Source: Exobasidium rhododendri
Lineage: Eukaryota; Basidiomycota; Exobasidiomycetes; Exobasidiales; Exobasidiaceae
Length of the DNA: 64,000 nucleotides
NCBI GenBank assembly: GCA_026210745.1
Contig: CP110631.1
Span: forward strand, 3,968,001-4,032,000
Direction: 5' to 3'
Below are positions 23,146 through 33,197 of the stretch, piece by piece (positions within the stretch are counted from its first letter, which is position 1; every line of letters starts with the position of its first letter). The notes under the pieces are model-generated. The model was not told the origin of the DNA. It searched no databases and saw only the letters and a program-made list of their open reading frames with translations. Both the position numbers and the translations under genes were made by a program.

Positions 23146-26052
23146 TCAATCCCCTTTGCCGAGCAAGGCAGTGATCTTGTCTTCGTCTGCTTCGTCGTCC
23201 TCCATTGACTCAAGCACATTGGACACTTCAAACATCGCTTTGCCCGCCGTGCCGTTGTTGCTCTTACTGTTCCCGTTTGCTGCCGCTTTTCCGCCCTCCA
23301 CCGTCTTCTTCCATCCTTTCCCTCTCTTTTCGTACGAGCTCGGGCTTCGATCCAGTAGGACTTCTAAGTCTTCATCGGAGATCATCTTACTGTTCTTGTC
23401 GGCAATGTCGAAATCGACCGTTTCTCTCTTCAGATCCTCCAACAAAGCCGTCCATTCTTCCACTTTACTCTTGTTCTTTCCACCTGCAAACGCAGAAGCC
23501 GCTTCTGTCGTCTGTTTGGAGAATTGGTCGCCTGACATGACAAGAGTGGACAATTGCTGTTTCGCAAAGGCTCTCTTCACGATTCGCTCTTCGGCCGTAT
23601 CTCTGGACACTAATCGGAACACCAACACCGGCTTTGTCTGGCCGATCCGGTGCGCTCGATCCTGCGCTTGTCGATCCATCTGAGGGTTCCAGTCCGTGTC
23701 GAAAAAGATGACTGTATCGGCTGCCACCAGGTTTACGCCTAGACCTCCAGCACGAGTACTCAAGAGGAAGAGCTTGCATGCATCCGGCCCCTTTTCCGTG
23801 TTGAACTTCTTCATCAACACGCTTCTCGACTGGACTGCTACGTTTCCATCAATTCGATACGTCGCAACACCCTTGTAATCTTCGGCCCACTCCTCGATAA
23901 TGTCAAGCATGGTGGTGAATTGACTGAACAGCAGGACTTTGTGACCTCGAGACCAGAGTGCATCCAACAGACGGTTCAACATGAGCAACTTGCCGCTCGC
24001 ATTGATCAAGTCTTCATTGATCAGCGGCTCGCCCGTTTCACGATCCTTTGGCCAGTAGAAGAGGAACGGATGTCCACAGATCTTTCTCAACTGCATGATT
24101 GGATTCTGCAACTTCATGTTATTGATCGACTTTTCCGCGTCCCTCACCGCATGCTCCTTTGATTGCCTCTGTACGTCATCGATAGACAGAATCCGTGGCT
24201 CATCCTCTTCACTAAAGTCACCAGCTTCCATGCGTTTCATAAACTCCGTATCGCTTTCGTCTTCATTGACATCGTAGCTCACGTTGCTTCTCCGACTTTT
24301 CCTTGGCCTTCGCCGTTGGGTGAGGGTCCGCTCGTCAAGCACATCTTCAATTACACGCTTTTTGTTGCTGTTGATCTTTTTCTTCTTGGGAGTGCTGGAT
24401 TTTGATCCTGTTCCATTCGATGCAGACGTCTTCTTCACTCCTTCGCTGCCATTCTCTTCCTCCTTCTCCCTTGCCTCTTTGATGCGCAAAGGCTCGTCCC
24501 ATCCTTCCCCTCCCTGTAGTACGTTGGTCGCTTGAATCTCTTCCCACGTCATCTCCGTCATCATCTCCGTTAGTCGAGCTCGGATACTGTTATTCAGAAC
24601 CTCTTGATACAGCTCTTTCTGTTGGATCGTGAGTGGGGCGTACAGCATATACTCCTTCTTCGGTGGCAAGTCCTTTTCGACGTGCTTCTTCTCTCTCTGC
24701 AGAATAAACGGGTCGAGAATGTCACGCAGCGTAGTAATGACACTTTGTGACTGCTCACGAGAGAGTAGCTTTGCCGAACCACCCTCTGAATCCAAATCGC
24801 TGAAGTCGAACCAGCGCTCGAATTCCTCCAAGTTGTCGAAAACGTCCGGAAGAATAAAGTTGAGCAGCGACCAGAGTTCAGAAAGATTATTGTGTACCGG
24901 TGTACCAGTCAGAATGAGTCTGTTAGCGCTGTAGTAGCTCTTGAGCTCCTTTGTCAACTTGGCATTCTTGTTCTTGAGCCGATGCCCTTCGTCTACAACG
25001 ATGAACTTCCATCGCATTGACCCCAACATCTTGGAGTCGTTGATGGCGATCTCGTAGCTAGTGACAAAGATGGGAAAGTCCTTCTTTGCGTCAGCCGTCT
25101 TTGGTTCGTGCCGATACTGATCTACCCATCTCTTTCGCTGTTTCTTGTCGTGATTGTAGTAAAGTAGAGCCTTCATCTCGGGAGCGAACCTTTCAATTTC
25201 GTCCATCCAATTTTGAAGCGTGGAAGCAGGGCAGACAACCAAGAATGGGCCGTACTGCTGCTTGCTCTTGAGGTGAGCCAAGAATGCAATCGTCTGCAAC
25301 GTCTTTCCGAGTCCCATCTCATCTGCCAGAATGCCGTTAAGCCCATTTTCATACAGCCCGACCAGCCACTCAACACCGTACAGCTGATAGTCGCGCAAAG
25401 TCGCTCCAGTGATCAACGCCGGCTGCTTGAACCTCGTAGTGACCTTGTCGATTACTTGTTGCTGCTGCTGTTCCTTTGGCTCGACTTCAGACTCTTGCTT
25501 CTTGACGTCATCTTGGTCGATGTAGTCGGAGATGTTGTATTTTTCCTCTTCACCTCTACGCTTCGGTGCGCCTCGCTGACTTCTTTTGACTGCCGGAGCA
25601 GCTTCTCGTTTGTCACTCGCATCACCAGCTCTTGTGGTGCGGCCATTCAAGAATACTTCAGAAGGCATCTCGACTTTGCTTTCCTCGTTCTTCTTCTCGT
25701 CTCGCATCTCCCTCTTCTCACGAGCTTCCTTCTCCTTCTTCATCTTATCAGACATAATCTTGGAATACACCTTTGACCTCTGAAGCAAGAATTGAAGCTT
25801 GTTCATACGGCCCTTGTGGACCTGAGAGAGTGTGTGCATGTGTATGCGGTGTCAATTCACATAGATTCAAAAGTTAATACTGAAGCTAGACGCCACTCTA
25901 CTCACATCGGCATCGTCCCCGGCAGCATCTTCCTCATCTTTCACAGCAACAGGAGATGCATCCCTACTTGGCTCTGCGTGCCCGTTCGCGGTGGCTTCCT
26001 CACCTTCACCGTCGCCCCCTGATTTGATCCCGGCATTCTCTTCCACAGCCAT
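23146..26052 (-). CDS. IRC5: SNF2-family chromatin remodeller, HELLS/LSH/DDM1 (yeast Irc5) type
   Basis: ATP-dependent DNA translocase acting on nucleosomes; relatives support heterochromatin, DNA methylation, repair and cohesin loading. Exons 26052-25906 and 25821-23146 encode 940 residues. An acidic N-terminus (about 1-49) leads into a coiled-coil stretch (KIMSDKMKKEKEAREKREM). Motifs: LRDYQLYGVEWLVGLYENG (Q), ILADEMGLGKTLQTIAFL (I), VVDEGHRLKN (II, DEGH), LTGTPVHNNLSELWSLLNFI (III), LLFSQFTTMLDIIEEW (IV), STRAGGLGVNL (V) and QAQDRAHRIGQTK (VI). A long charged insert with a Lys-rich NLS-like stretch (KKKKINSNKKR) separates the two lobes, as in Lsh/Irc5. No PHD, bromo- or chromodomain is seen. 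A convergent neighbour, the DHX57-like helicase, ends 243 bp away. Confidence 0.93.
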
Positions 26053-26545
26053 TATCCAGACCGACCCACCGCCTTCTTCACTTATTGGCACAGCAGTAGA
26101 CGGAGCAAGTTTGCTGATCTGCGTCTAGAAGTGGATGCAGTAATGAACACAACGGAAAGAGACGAAGCAGGATCAGAGGTGATCAGGAAGAAGGGTACGT
26201 CAAGGCTGACACATATGAATTTTAACGGCCAATACTCCAAGAAGGAAAGTGAATTTGTGCGCTTGGAAGAAGATACGCCAAAGTGTACATTAATAGATAG
26301 ACAATCATGCGCCCAGGTTTCCGCGACGCGTTTCGTCGTGGACTCTCTCGCGCACGCGCCTTACCCTACAGTGCTTTTTGAGCGCTTCTTCACCATGCTA
26401 GGGCCAAATTCCATCGGGCAGTACAATCGAGTAAGCTCATATCGGTATTCAGGCAGACGAGAAGACCTTCAGAGAGTAAATCGAGGGACACAAGATAGAA
26501 GAAGGGAAACGTCCTTTAAAACGTCGAGAGAAGACGAATGTCTGA
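26053..26545 (-). other. HELLS upstream region / P450 3' region
   Basis: This 493-bp stretch separates two genes that both read on the minus strand. A plus-strand open frame (26131-26565) runs through it into the P450 3' end, but it shows no family signal. The notable element is the ACGCGT site listed separately. Confidence 0.5.
26336..26341. promoter_or_regulatory. MCB-type ACGCGT site upstream of HELLS
   Basis: ACGCGT lies 284 bp upstream of the HELLS start, inside the wider string TTTCCGCGACGCGTTTC. MBF-type factors bind ACGCGT in front of G1/S genes in yeasts. A role here is inferred from the motif and the chromatin function of the gene. Confidence 0.35.
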
Positions 26546-28299
26546 TTAATGTTGCAACTTTCTAAAGCGGACAGAGTAGGGGTTCTGAATTGGGTGGGTG
26601 ACGCTATCTGCGTAGAGGGGTGGATCGCTTCGCAACTTCTCATCGTCGTATAGTACGTCGAAGTTTGCCAGGATAGCAGCAATGACGCTCATGCCTTCAA
26701 AAGTAGCCAACGTCTGACCTAAACAGATTCTGGGACCGGCATTGAATGCGTGGAAGACGGCTTGGCTGTAGTTCTTCACCTGCAATTCGCCACTTCCGTC
26801 ATCTTTCTTCTCCAAGAATCGCTCTGGTCTGTATTCTTCGCAGTCGTTGCCCCAAATTTCGGGCATTCGTGCCATGACATAGTCGCACCACACCACAGTC
26901 TCGCCCTTCTTGATGGGAATGTCTGGCAGGTCTCGCTTGCCTTCGTTTGACAAGGTCTTTTCGGCAACATCCCCGCTGTATGGTCGAATGACAGTGTCTT
27001 GCGTAGCCACCCGTACATTTTTCGGTACTGCGGGCGAGAGACGAATTGCTTCATAAAAACAAGCATGGAGATAGGGCAACGATCGCATGTCATCGTACGT
27101 CAATCTTCGATCACCAATGTTCTCTTTCAATTCAGTGCGAATCTTTTCCACCACTTCTGGATGCTGCCAGAATCGATAAAAGGCCCACGAAAGACTTTGA
27201 GCGGTCGTATCGCGACCGGCGATCAGAAAGTTCAGAACGACAGGCAGTAGTTCATCTCGATCAAGTCCCATTCCGATGAACAATTCCAACAGATCCTTTC
27301 CTTGCTTGCTATCGATAGCGCCGACTCCCTGGCCAGATTTGATGGCCTGCAAACGGAGATCGATGATCCGGTAACAATATGTCTTGAGTGTCTTGATCGA
27401 CTTTCGCATCTGAGAGCCTTGAGTGTTGAACCATTCAAAAAATTGAGGCATCACGTCCACAAATCGATTGTCGACCACTAACTGAGCGTAGTCGAAGGCG
27501 TCTGCAAATTCATTCCGAATCTCGAGTCCCTTCACCTTTGTAGGTAGGCATTCAAGATCGGCGGAAAAGGCCATTTGACTGAAAGAGGACATGGTGAAGC
27601 GGAAAAAGACATCGCTCAAGTTGACCGGTACATTGGTTGCTGCAGCATCGTCCATCAGTGAGATCAAGGTTCCAACGTCCTTCTGAATCGTTTCTTGGAC
27701 GTACGTCTTGAAGTTGCCGACGCTGAAAATGTGCGACGCCATCTTCCTTTGCTTCTTCCAGACCTCTCCGTCGGCTACAAAGATGCCGTGTGCTGATGAG
27801 CAGGTTGGCCATGAAAGAGAGAGGAGGAGAAACGCTCTGCATCAGCTCTCATGTCTCAGCCCCCCCCCCACTTCAGGATACGGCACGACTCACCTCCTAG
27901 TACATCCTGGAAGCATCGTAGAAAGTGTTCGCCTTTCACGAAATGATCAAATTCAGTCTTTTGACAGAAGTGGATGTACTCTGGACGATTGATGAGGATG
28001 GCTCGATGACCCAGAGCTGGAAAGGTCATCGTGATAGGCTGACCACCAGCGCCATCCTCCCGCTGAATGCGTAAGAATTCATCGAGGACTCGTATCTGTT
28101 TCAAGGACACCTTTAGGATCCACTTGGTGTTGCCGAGCAGTGGTAGCGCCCCTCGGACCGTCTTGATCTCTGGGCGAGCATGTGTTCCCACCAAACGGTC
28201 GGGGTATGCAATAGCCAGTGCGACAAGACAAGCAAGGATGATGCCAGCCACGTACAGGGGATTGGAGATGACTTCGTCTAGAAATGAGGATCGCGACAT
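26546..28299 (-). CDS. Cytochrome P450 monooxygenase (CYP52/CYP63-like)
   Basis: ER-anchored haem monooxygenase; relatives hydroxylate fatty acids or alkanes at the omega end. Exons 28299-27894 and 27792-26546 encode 550 residues. An N-terminal membrane anchor lies at about residues 13-31 (YVAGIILACLVALAIAY). GIFVADGEVWKKQRK is the C-helix with the WxxxR-type motif. The I-helix has AGRDTTAQSLSW with the oxygen-activating acid/Thr pair, the K-helix ExxR is EAIR, YRPERF is the PERF region, and the haem loop is FNAGPRICLGQ with the Cys ligand. All key residues are present, so it should be active. The substrate is an inference from subfamily resemblance. The intron ends in a run of pyrimidines including nine C (about 27861-27869). 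The start is the first true ATG; an upstream GTG was ignored. Confidence 0.9.
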
Positions 28300-29758
28300 G
28301 TCGTTCGCGGTGATGTGGTGAAGCCAAGCGAGTCTCGAGAGGGAGGGGCAAATGAGGCAGTCGTGAGGAGTGGACTCTGAAATGACTGCATCGCTCACTA
28401 CCCATAGCTTGCATGCCGTAGCAATACAAATTCTGTAAGAGGGTGCGCACGATCCTCTAGCTTAAAATGTCCTTTCCACACACTAGCGACATCCTCCGTT
28501 TAGCAAGCCTGAAGGAAGAGTGGAGATTTATTTAAGCTTAAATGGAAGATTTGTAATCAGGGCTCGGCGTTGGGAGTCTATGCTGTGAATTTCGTCTCAT
28601 TGAGTTTGATGCTGTATGCAGCAGAAAGGGTAGCCTTCACCGGATTCGTGGGGTACAGCACTGCCTGCTTGGTGCGTGAAAAGTACTTTTTATACTTTGA
28701 TCTCCATGTGTATCATAGAGAAGCGCCAATGGGTCGCTAGCGTCCTTCTACACTTTCCACTGAGTCCACGATTGTATTACGTAATACTCTCGAGGCTGAC
28801 GATGGGAGTCACCATGCATCCTGGAATAGGGCATGGCAGAGGACATGTGATCTCGTCGCACGGCACTACACCGTCACTACGGTAACTCCTGACTTGCGAG
28901 ATTTCCGTTGAAGGAGCAAGAGCTCGAGGCACAGGATGAAGATGTGTGCAGCGTGAAATGACGCGGTCCATGGCGGAAATCGAGTTAGCCAGGGCGCAGG
29001 ACACGGCGCCGCACCGTCCTTTCCCTTTCAGTGCAGGCATTTCGGTAGGAGTGGTCTGGGTAGTCGAAGTTGTAGCGGAGCTGAGGTGCACACAATGCAA
29101 GAGTCAGGGGACAATTTGTGTACACAACACGAACTCCGGCTGCTTTAGAGATCGAACACTGGCGTGGAGCTCCTATCCTGGCAAACGTGTCCGGAGTGTG
29201 TATGTCAAAGCTGTCCCTACTCCTTTTCCAAAGGCAGCGTGCCCTTAAAGCTCGGGCGAGGGGAACGGCGTAGTATGACGGACGCTGCTAGTGAGCTGTA
29301 CGCGGTGCTGTGAATGCCTTTCTCTTCACTTTGCCTGGTCACTCCTCTCCAGTGTCGTCATCGTCACCATCATTTCTTCCTCCTTTCGTTTCTTCCCACA
29401 AGCTGATCCTTTTCATCGCCACTGAACAGATCTTATGGTCAACCGTCGGCAAGTCCATCCTTTGCGAGCTCTCGATTTCGGGGCCCTGTTGGCGGCTCGG
29501 TCTCCGCAGACGTGAGTAGGCTCTATTTCCTGCAGGAAGTTCGGGTGATTTCTCCTTAGCAGACTGTGACTTCAGGGCGTTGGGTATGGCGGGCCGCGAT
29601 TGAACAGACAGAGAAGGCAGATGACAATGATCCAACCGATGAAGTAGATGGGACAGGAAAGGAGCGAGAGGAAGGAAGGGAAGAGAACAGCTCAGGGTGC
29701 ATTTTTGACTAGAGAAGGTCTTCGCTACTTGCTCGCTCTAGTCGATGCAAAGACCACC
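28300..29758. other. Gene-poor interval between the P450 and the mucin-like gene
   Basis: This 1.46-kb stretch contains several open frames of 60-107 codons on both strands (for example plus 28946-29248, minus 28777-29100). None shows family motifs, a signal peptide or plausible exon partners. I see no tRNA, snRNA or mobile element. It probably holds two promoters for divergent genes; an unrecognised ncRNA cannot be excluded. Confidence 0.4.
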
Positions 29759-31643
29759 ATGTCGACTAAGGGTCAAAGCATACCGTCCAGTGATGCTCCA
29801 GGCTCTTCTTCTACCTCTACTGACACTACCTCTCCGTCCACTTCTTCCTCTACCACTCCAACTTCTCCTGATGCTGCAACTCCGTTGTCATCTACTTCGA
29901 AATCCGGTACTCCTGGACAATCGTCGCCTGCTTCGGACTCATCCTCTACCAAAACAAACTTTGGCTCTTCGGACTCGTCTCCTTCAACTACTCATTCCAC
30001 CTCTTCCAGTAGTACTTCGAGTGCGCCTGGCACTGTAGATGACTCTTCCACAGGAACGGGGTCGAGTACAGGAACCGACACGACACCATCAACGAGCAGC
30101 GATACAAGCTCTCAAAGTGGTGGCGGCACTCCTGATTCTGTTCAGAAGCCAATAGATGACGTCTCAACCTATGCTCCTACCACCACAACTTCGGCAACTC
30201 ACGCTACAGCCACTACTTCGTACCCTACATCCTCGACTCAAACTTCGACTCAAGCTTCGACTCAAACTTCTGCGCCAACAAGCACGTCCCACTCAAGTTC
30301 TACAACTGCCACGTCAACGAGCACATCAGCCACAAGCTCACAGCCGACTGCTCTTCCTTCTTCCACGCATCCTCATTCTACTAGCATCTTTACAAGCACG
30401 AGCACGAACAGCGGCAGTACTGTTGTCGTGACTCAGACTCTTGCACCTACTCCAACTGCCACGGCTAGTATTGGAGGATCATCTGGCCCTACTCAGGTTC
30501 AGTCAGAGGTGAGTGCTGAAACGTCCCTTTCTATGACGAAGCTACTAACACCTCTCTGAAGACTAACATAGGCGCCATAATTGGTGGGATCGCTGGAGGT
30601 CTTGTGGGCATAATCTGTGAGTGTGAGGCAAACCGGTGATCTACCTCCTGACCTTGCTGTTCACCATGTAATGTCAACCCTTGCCGCGCCCAGTACTTTC
30701 GTGGTTGATATTGATTCCCATTCGAAGGAGAGCAGCACAGAAGAAGGAGGTAGACTGGATGGCATTCGGTTCTGAAAATGACCACGACAACAACGGATCA
30801 AGTGGAAATTCCATCTTCCGATCGCCACGGGCAGGAGTGGGAGAAGTAGAGGCAAAGGCTATCGATTCACCTGACATGTATCAGATGAGTGACCTTGGAT
30901 CACAACAGCATCAGATGGGTGTCAGCTTGTACAATCATTTGGATCCTCAAAGTGGAATTCCAGGACCGCCGCCTGCTTGGGTAGGACCCGGTGCAGGCGT
31001 AGGAACATACAACGGAACTGGAGCGGACGGTTTTGATCCCAATTACGCCGCCTATTATCACCAAGCCATTGTCACACAGCAGCAACAGCAGCTTCAACAA
31101 CAAGGTTATGCCATCCAACATGCCCTCTCTGAGCATGGGTCGCCAGAGATGGGCGCTCAGCGACAAGTTGGCATGTATCAGCAGCAGCAGCAGCAGCAGC
31201 AGCCGTGGCCTCCGACGACTACAACTACGAGCAGTCAGGGTCATCACGGGAACAGCACTTCCATGCACTCGCATCCTGCCCCGAGCAATACGAGTAGCCC
31301 AAACAACTATCCACCGGCAGCCGCTCCCTTGCACAACCCGTCGAATCCACTGCACCACTCCATTACGAATCCTCAAAGGAGCTACTCTACCGGTGGATCG
31401 ACAGCGGTGGAGTCCAGGTACAGGAATGGCAGCTCCCGCTCAGGAGCGACAGCAGTGCCACCGTTACCGAGCCTGTCTCCTCCACCACCATTTACGAGTC
31501 AACCGCACGACTATCCGAACCACAAGCAGTCGGATCATAGTGACGACTGCATGCTGGCGTATGCAGAAGACAGCATCCAATACAGTCCTGCGCCAGACAA
31601 AGGAGCCATGCATGGACTCCATCTCGCCAACCCGGATTGTTGA
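29759..31643 (+). CDS. Mucin-like Ser/Thr-rich single-pass membrane protein
   Basis: Exons 29759-30508, 30562-30616 and 30694-31643 encode 584 residues; an in-frame ATG at 29648 would add 37. Residues 1-250 are almost only Ser, Thr, Pro and Ala, a likely heavily O-mannosylated extracellular stalk with short repeats (QTSTQASTQTS). A single membrane span, encoded across both introns, follows at about 252-277 (GAIIGGIAGGLVGIILLSW and on), then a basic stop-transfer RRRAAQKK. The cytoplasmic tail (about 300 residues) is Gln/Pro/Ser/His-rich with an eight-Gln run coded by CAG repeats. The plan resembles fungal wall-stress sensors (Mid2/Wsc/Msb2 type). I see no Cys-rich WSC domain and no classical signal peptide, so topology could be type III. 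The 29759 start has the better context (ACCACCATG). Confidence 0.7.
31180..31202 (+). repeat. CAG trinucleotide run in coding sequence
   Basis: About eight consecutive CAG units code for polyglutamine in the cytoplasmic tail of the mucin-like membrane protein. Pure codon runs of this kind often vary in length between strains. Confidence 0.9.
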
Positions 31644-31902
31644 TCCGGAGTAGTCATCGTTGTCCCCCTTCTCTCTCTCTCACACAAGTCCCCATTTTCT
31701 TTCGTTTCTTCTTGTCATAACGTCTTCCTCTACTTCGACCGTCGCTGAGCTGACTGTTTCCCAAACCGATGTAGAATATATACTTTCAGGTAGTGTGTCT
31801 CTTGCATGTGACCCGATGACGAGTATCTTTTGTGTTGAAGGGACAGTATAGTACAGGATAGCCGAGACCTTCCACGTCGAGGCAGGCACTGGAGAAGACC
31901 TT

Positions 31903-32481
31903 CTATGCAGTGTTTCGCAGCACTGCGGGGAGGAGAATACCTGGTCAGTGTGGCTCTTGACCCGCTGTAACGTCCGTCCCCAGATGCTCACCCAACACTA
32001 CAGAGTCACCTCGTAGAAACATCTTCGGAATGAAGCGGTCCTTGTTGACCGGCTTCTTGCTCTTGCTTTTTGGCTGACGAGAATGGTCGCACAACGAGGG
32101 AACGCGGTCAGCTGTTGCTCAACTGTAGAGGGAGACGCCTTTTCCAACTCACTACCTCTGTCCACATCTACGCGAGAGTCAGATCAGGAGAAAGGGGCGG
32201 TGGAGAAGACACAAATCAGCTCAGACCAGCTCTGCCACACTCTAGTGCAGGGCCGTACCCACCTCTTTCACATTCTCAAGCACCATGTTGCTGTGACGGT
32301 CGAATGCTTTCACTCTCGCCAGCAACTTCTTGTTGTTCCGCAGCGAGATAAGGATTTGTGTATGATTTCGCACGGAGCTCTGCAGTACTGATAGCGGACC
32401 CTGCGAGATCTGGAACTCTTCCTTGAGGCGAATCTGCTGCTCGTCCAAGTCCGAGTTGGGTGTATTGAGAAATTCGGACAT
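31903..32481 (-). CDS. SMD2: Small nuclear ribonucleoprotein Sm D2
   Basis: Core component of the heptameric Sm ring on U1, U2, U4 and U5 snRNAs. Exons 32481-32263, 32167-32153, 32073-31992 and 31922-31903 encode 111 residues. Sm1: [40 protein letters not shown] and LENVKEMWTEV. Sm2: [20 protein letters not shown] ending RNTA. MWTEV is coded by a 15-nt exon (32153-32167), which restores a motif found in all SmD2 proteins, so this exon is well supported. The protein stops just after the last Sm strand; human SmD2 ends with a few more residues (PLIAGK). The tRNA-Arg gene lies 164 bp upstream on the same strand. Confidence 0.93.
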
Positions 32482-32619
32482 CCTGTCTCTATCTCTCCCA
32501 GGTGTAATTGATGGATGGCTCAAGCCGTCTGTACTCCCTCTCATCTCAACATGATTCCCTGTCGTGGGCGGGCGGGCGCATTTATCGCGCACGTGCCGAG
32601 CATTTCGTGAAGAATTGTC

Positions 32620-32645
32620 AAAAAAAACAAAAAAAAAACAAAAAA
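32620..32645 (-). terminator. Pol III T-rich terminator of the tRNA gene
   Basis: Immediately after the tRNA 3' end the minus strand is T-rich, with T runs of six to nine broken only by single G residues. Runs of four or more T end Pol III transcription. Confidence 0.75.
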
Positions 32646-32757
32646 AACCCGAACTGGGGTTTGAACCCAGGACCGTTGCCTCGAATAAAACCAGGCACAC
32701 AGCGCGAGGATTTTGACTAAATAGGAGGGCACCACTCTACCACTGAGCTATGCGGGC
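32646..32757 (-). tRNA. tRNA-Arg(CCT) with a 40-nt intron
   Basis: Read on the minus strand. The acceptor GCCCGCA pairs with TTCGGGT (five Watson-Crick pairs, one G-U, one C-U mismatch). The D-arm is GCTC-AGTGGTA-GAGT. The anticodon arm is GTGCC / CTCCTA with anticodon CCT at 32723-32725, followed by a 40-nt intron (32682-32721) at the standard position after base 37. The 3' half stem is GGCAA (four pairs plus a G-A mismatch), then a five-base variable loop and a perfect T-arm CTGGG-TTCAAAC-CCCAG. A strong Pol III T-run follows. The T-arm and A/B boxes are clear. Anticodon assignment depends on the intron placement; TCC (Gly) is the less likely alternative because base 33 would not be T. Confidence 0.75.
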
Positions 32758-33197
32758 GATATTTGGACAAGATTGGTGCCTGGATATGATATATACCCCA
32801 CGCCGCAACCTACAAGGGGAGGACCTTCTCGTCACTGAGCATCGTAGGACAGGCAAGACGGCTGCGTGGGTGAGAGCCTGGTCGAGAATATTGCTGTGTC
32901 AGGGTGTATCTTACGCCGAGACGGAGTCCGTTCGGTAGTGCTTTCCCGACAATACGATGATGCGTGATACACAGTCCGTGGACCTTCAACCGCTGTCCGC
33001 AGAGAGGCAGCCTAAGACGACAATCGAGGGAAGAGCTCAACGCGCGTTCGCGTGGAGAGTCCGGCGCCTTCCTATTGGCCGGGCAGGTGATTTCAAAGAG
33101 AAGTGTCAGAATGGTAGGGATACATGATTAGCCTTTCCTCACCCGACCAGAAGTCCTTCCGTATCACCATCCTCCGCCTTGCCAATCAGACGTCGTC

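Larger units (their letters stand above)
32482..33197. other. Region between SmD2 and the complex I gene
   Basis: Apart from the tRNA-Arg gene and its terminator, this 716-bp stretch should carry the promoters of SmD2 (minus) and the 75-kDa complex I subunit (plus). Short open frames on both strands show no family signal. Confidence 0.5.

Noticed and set aside
26131-26565. 144-codon plus-strand open frame between HELLS and the P450 gene
   Set aside because: It overlaps the P450 3' end on the opposite strand, has no family motifs and no plausible exon partners; it is best explained as a chance frame.
28946-29248. 100-codon plus-strand frame with some Cys residues in the gene-poor interval
   Set aside because: No signal peptide, no repeat pattern and no conserved motif; frames of this length occur by chance in this base composition.
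31660-31851. 63-codon Ser/Thr-rich frame after the mucin-like gene
   Set aside because: It lies in the convergent 3' interval and continues the composition of a pyrimidine-rich 3' UTR; no splice site links it to the gene.
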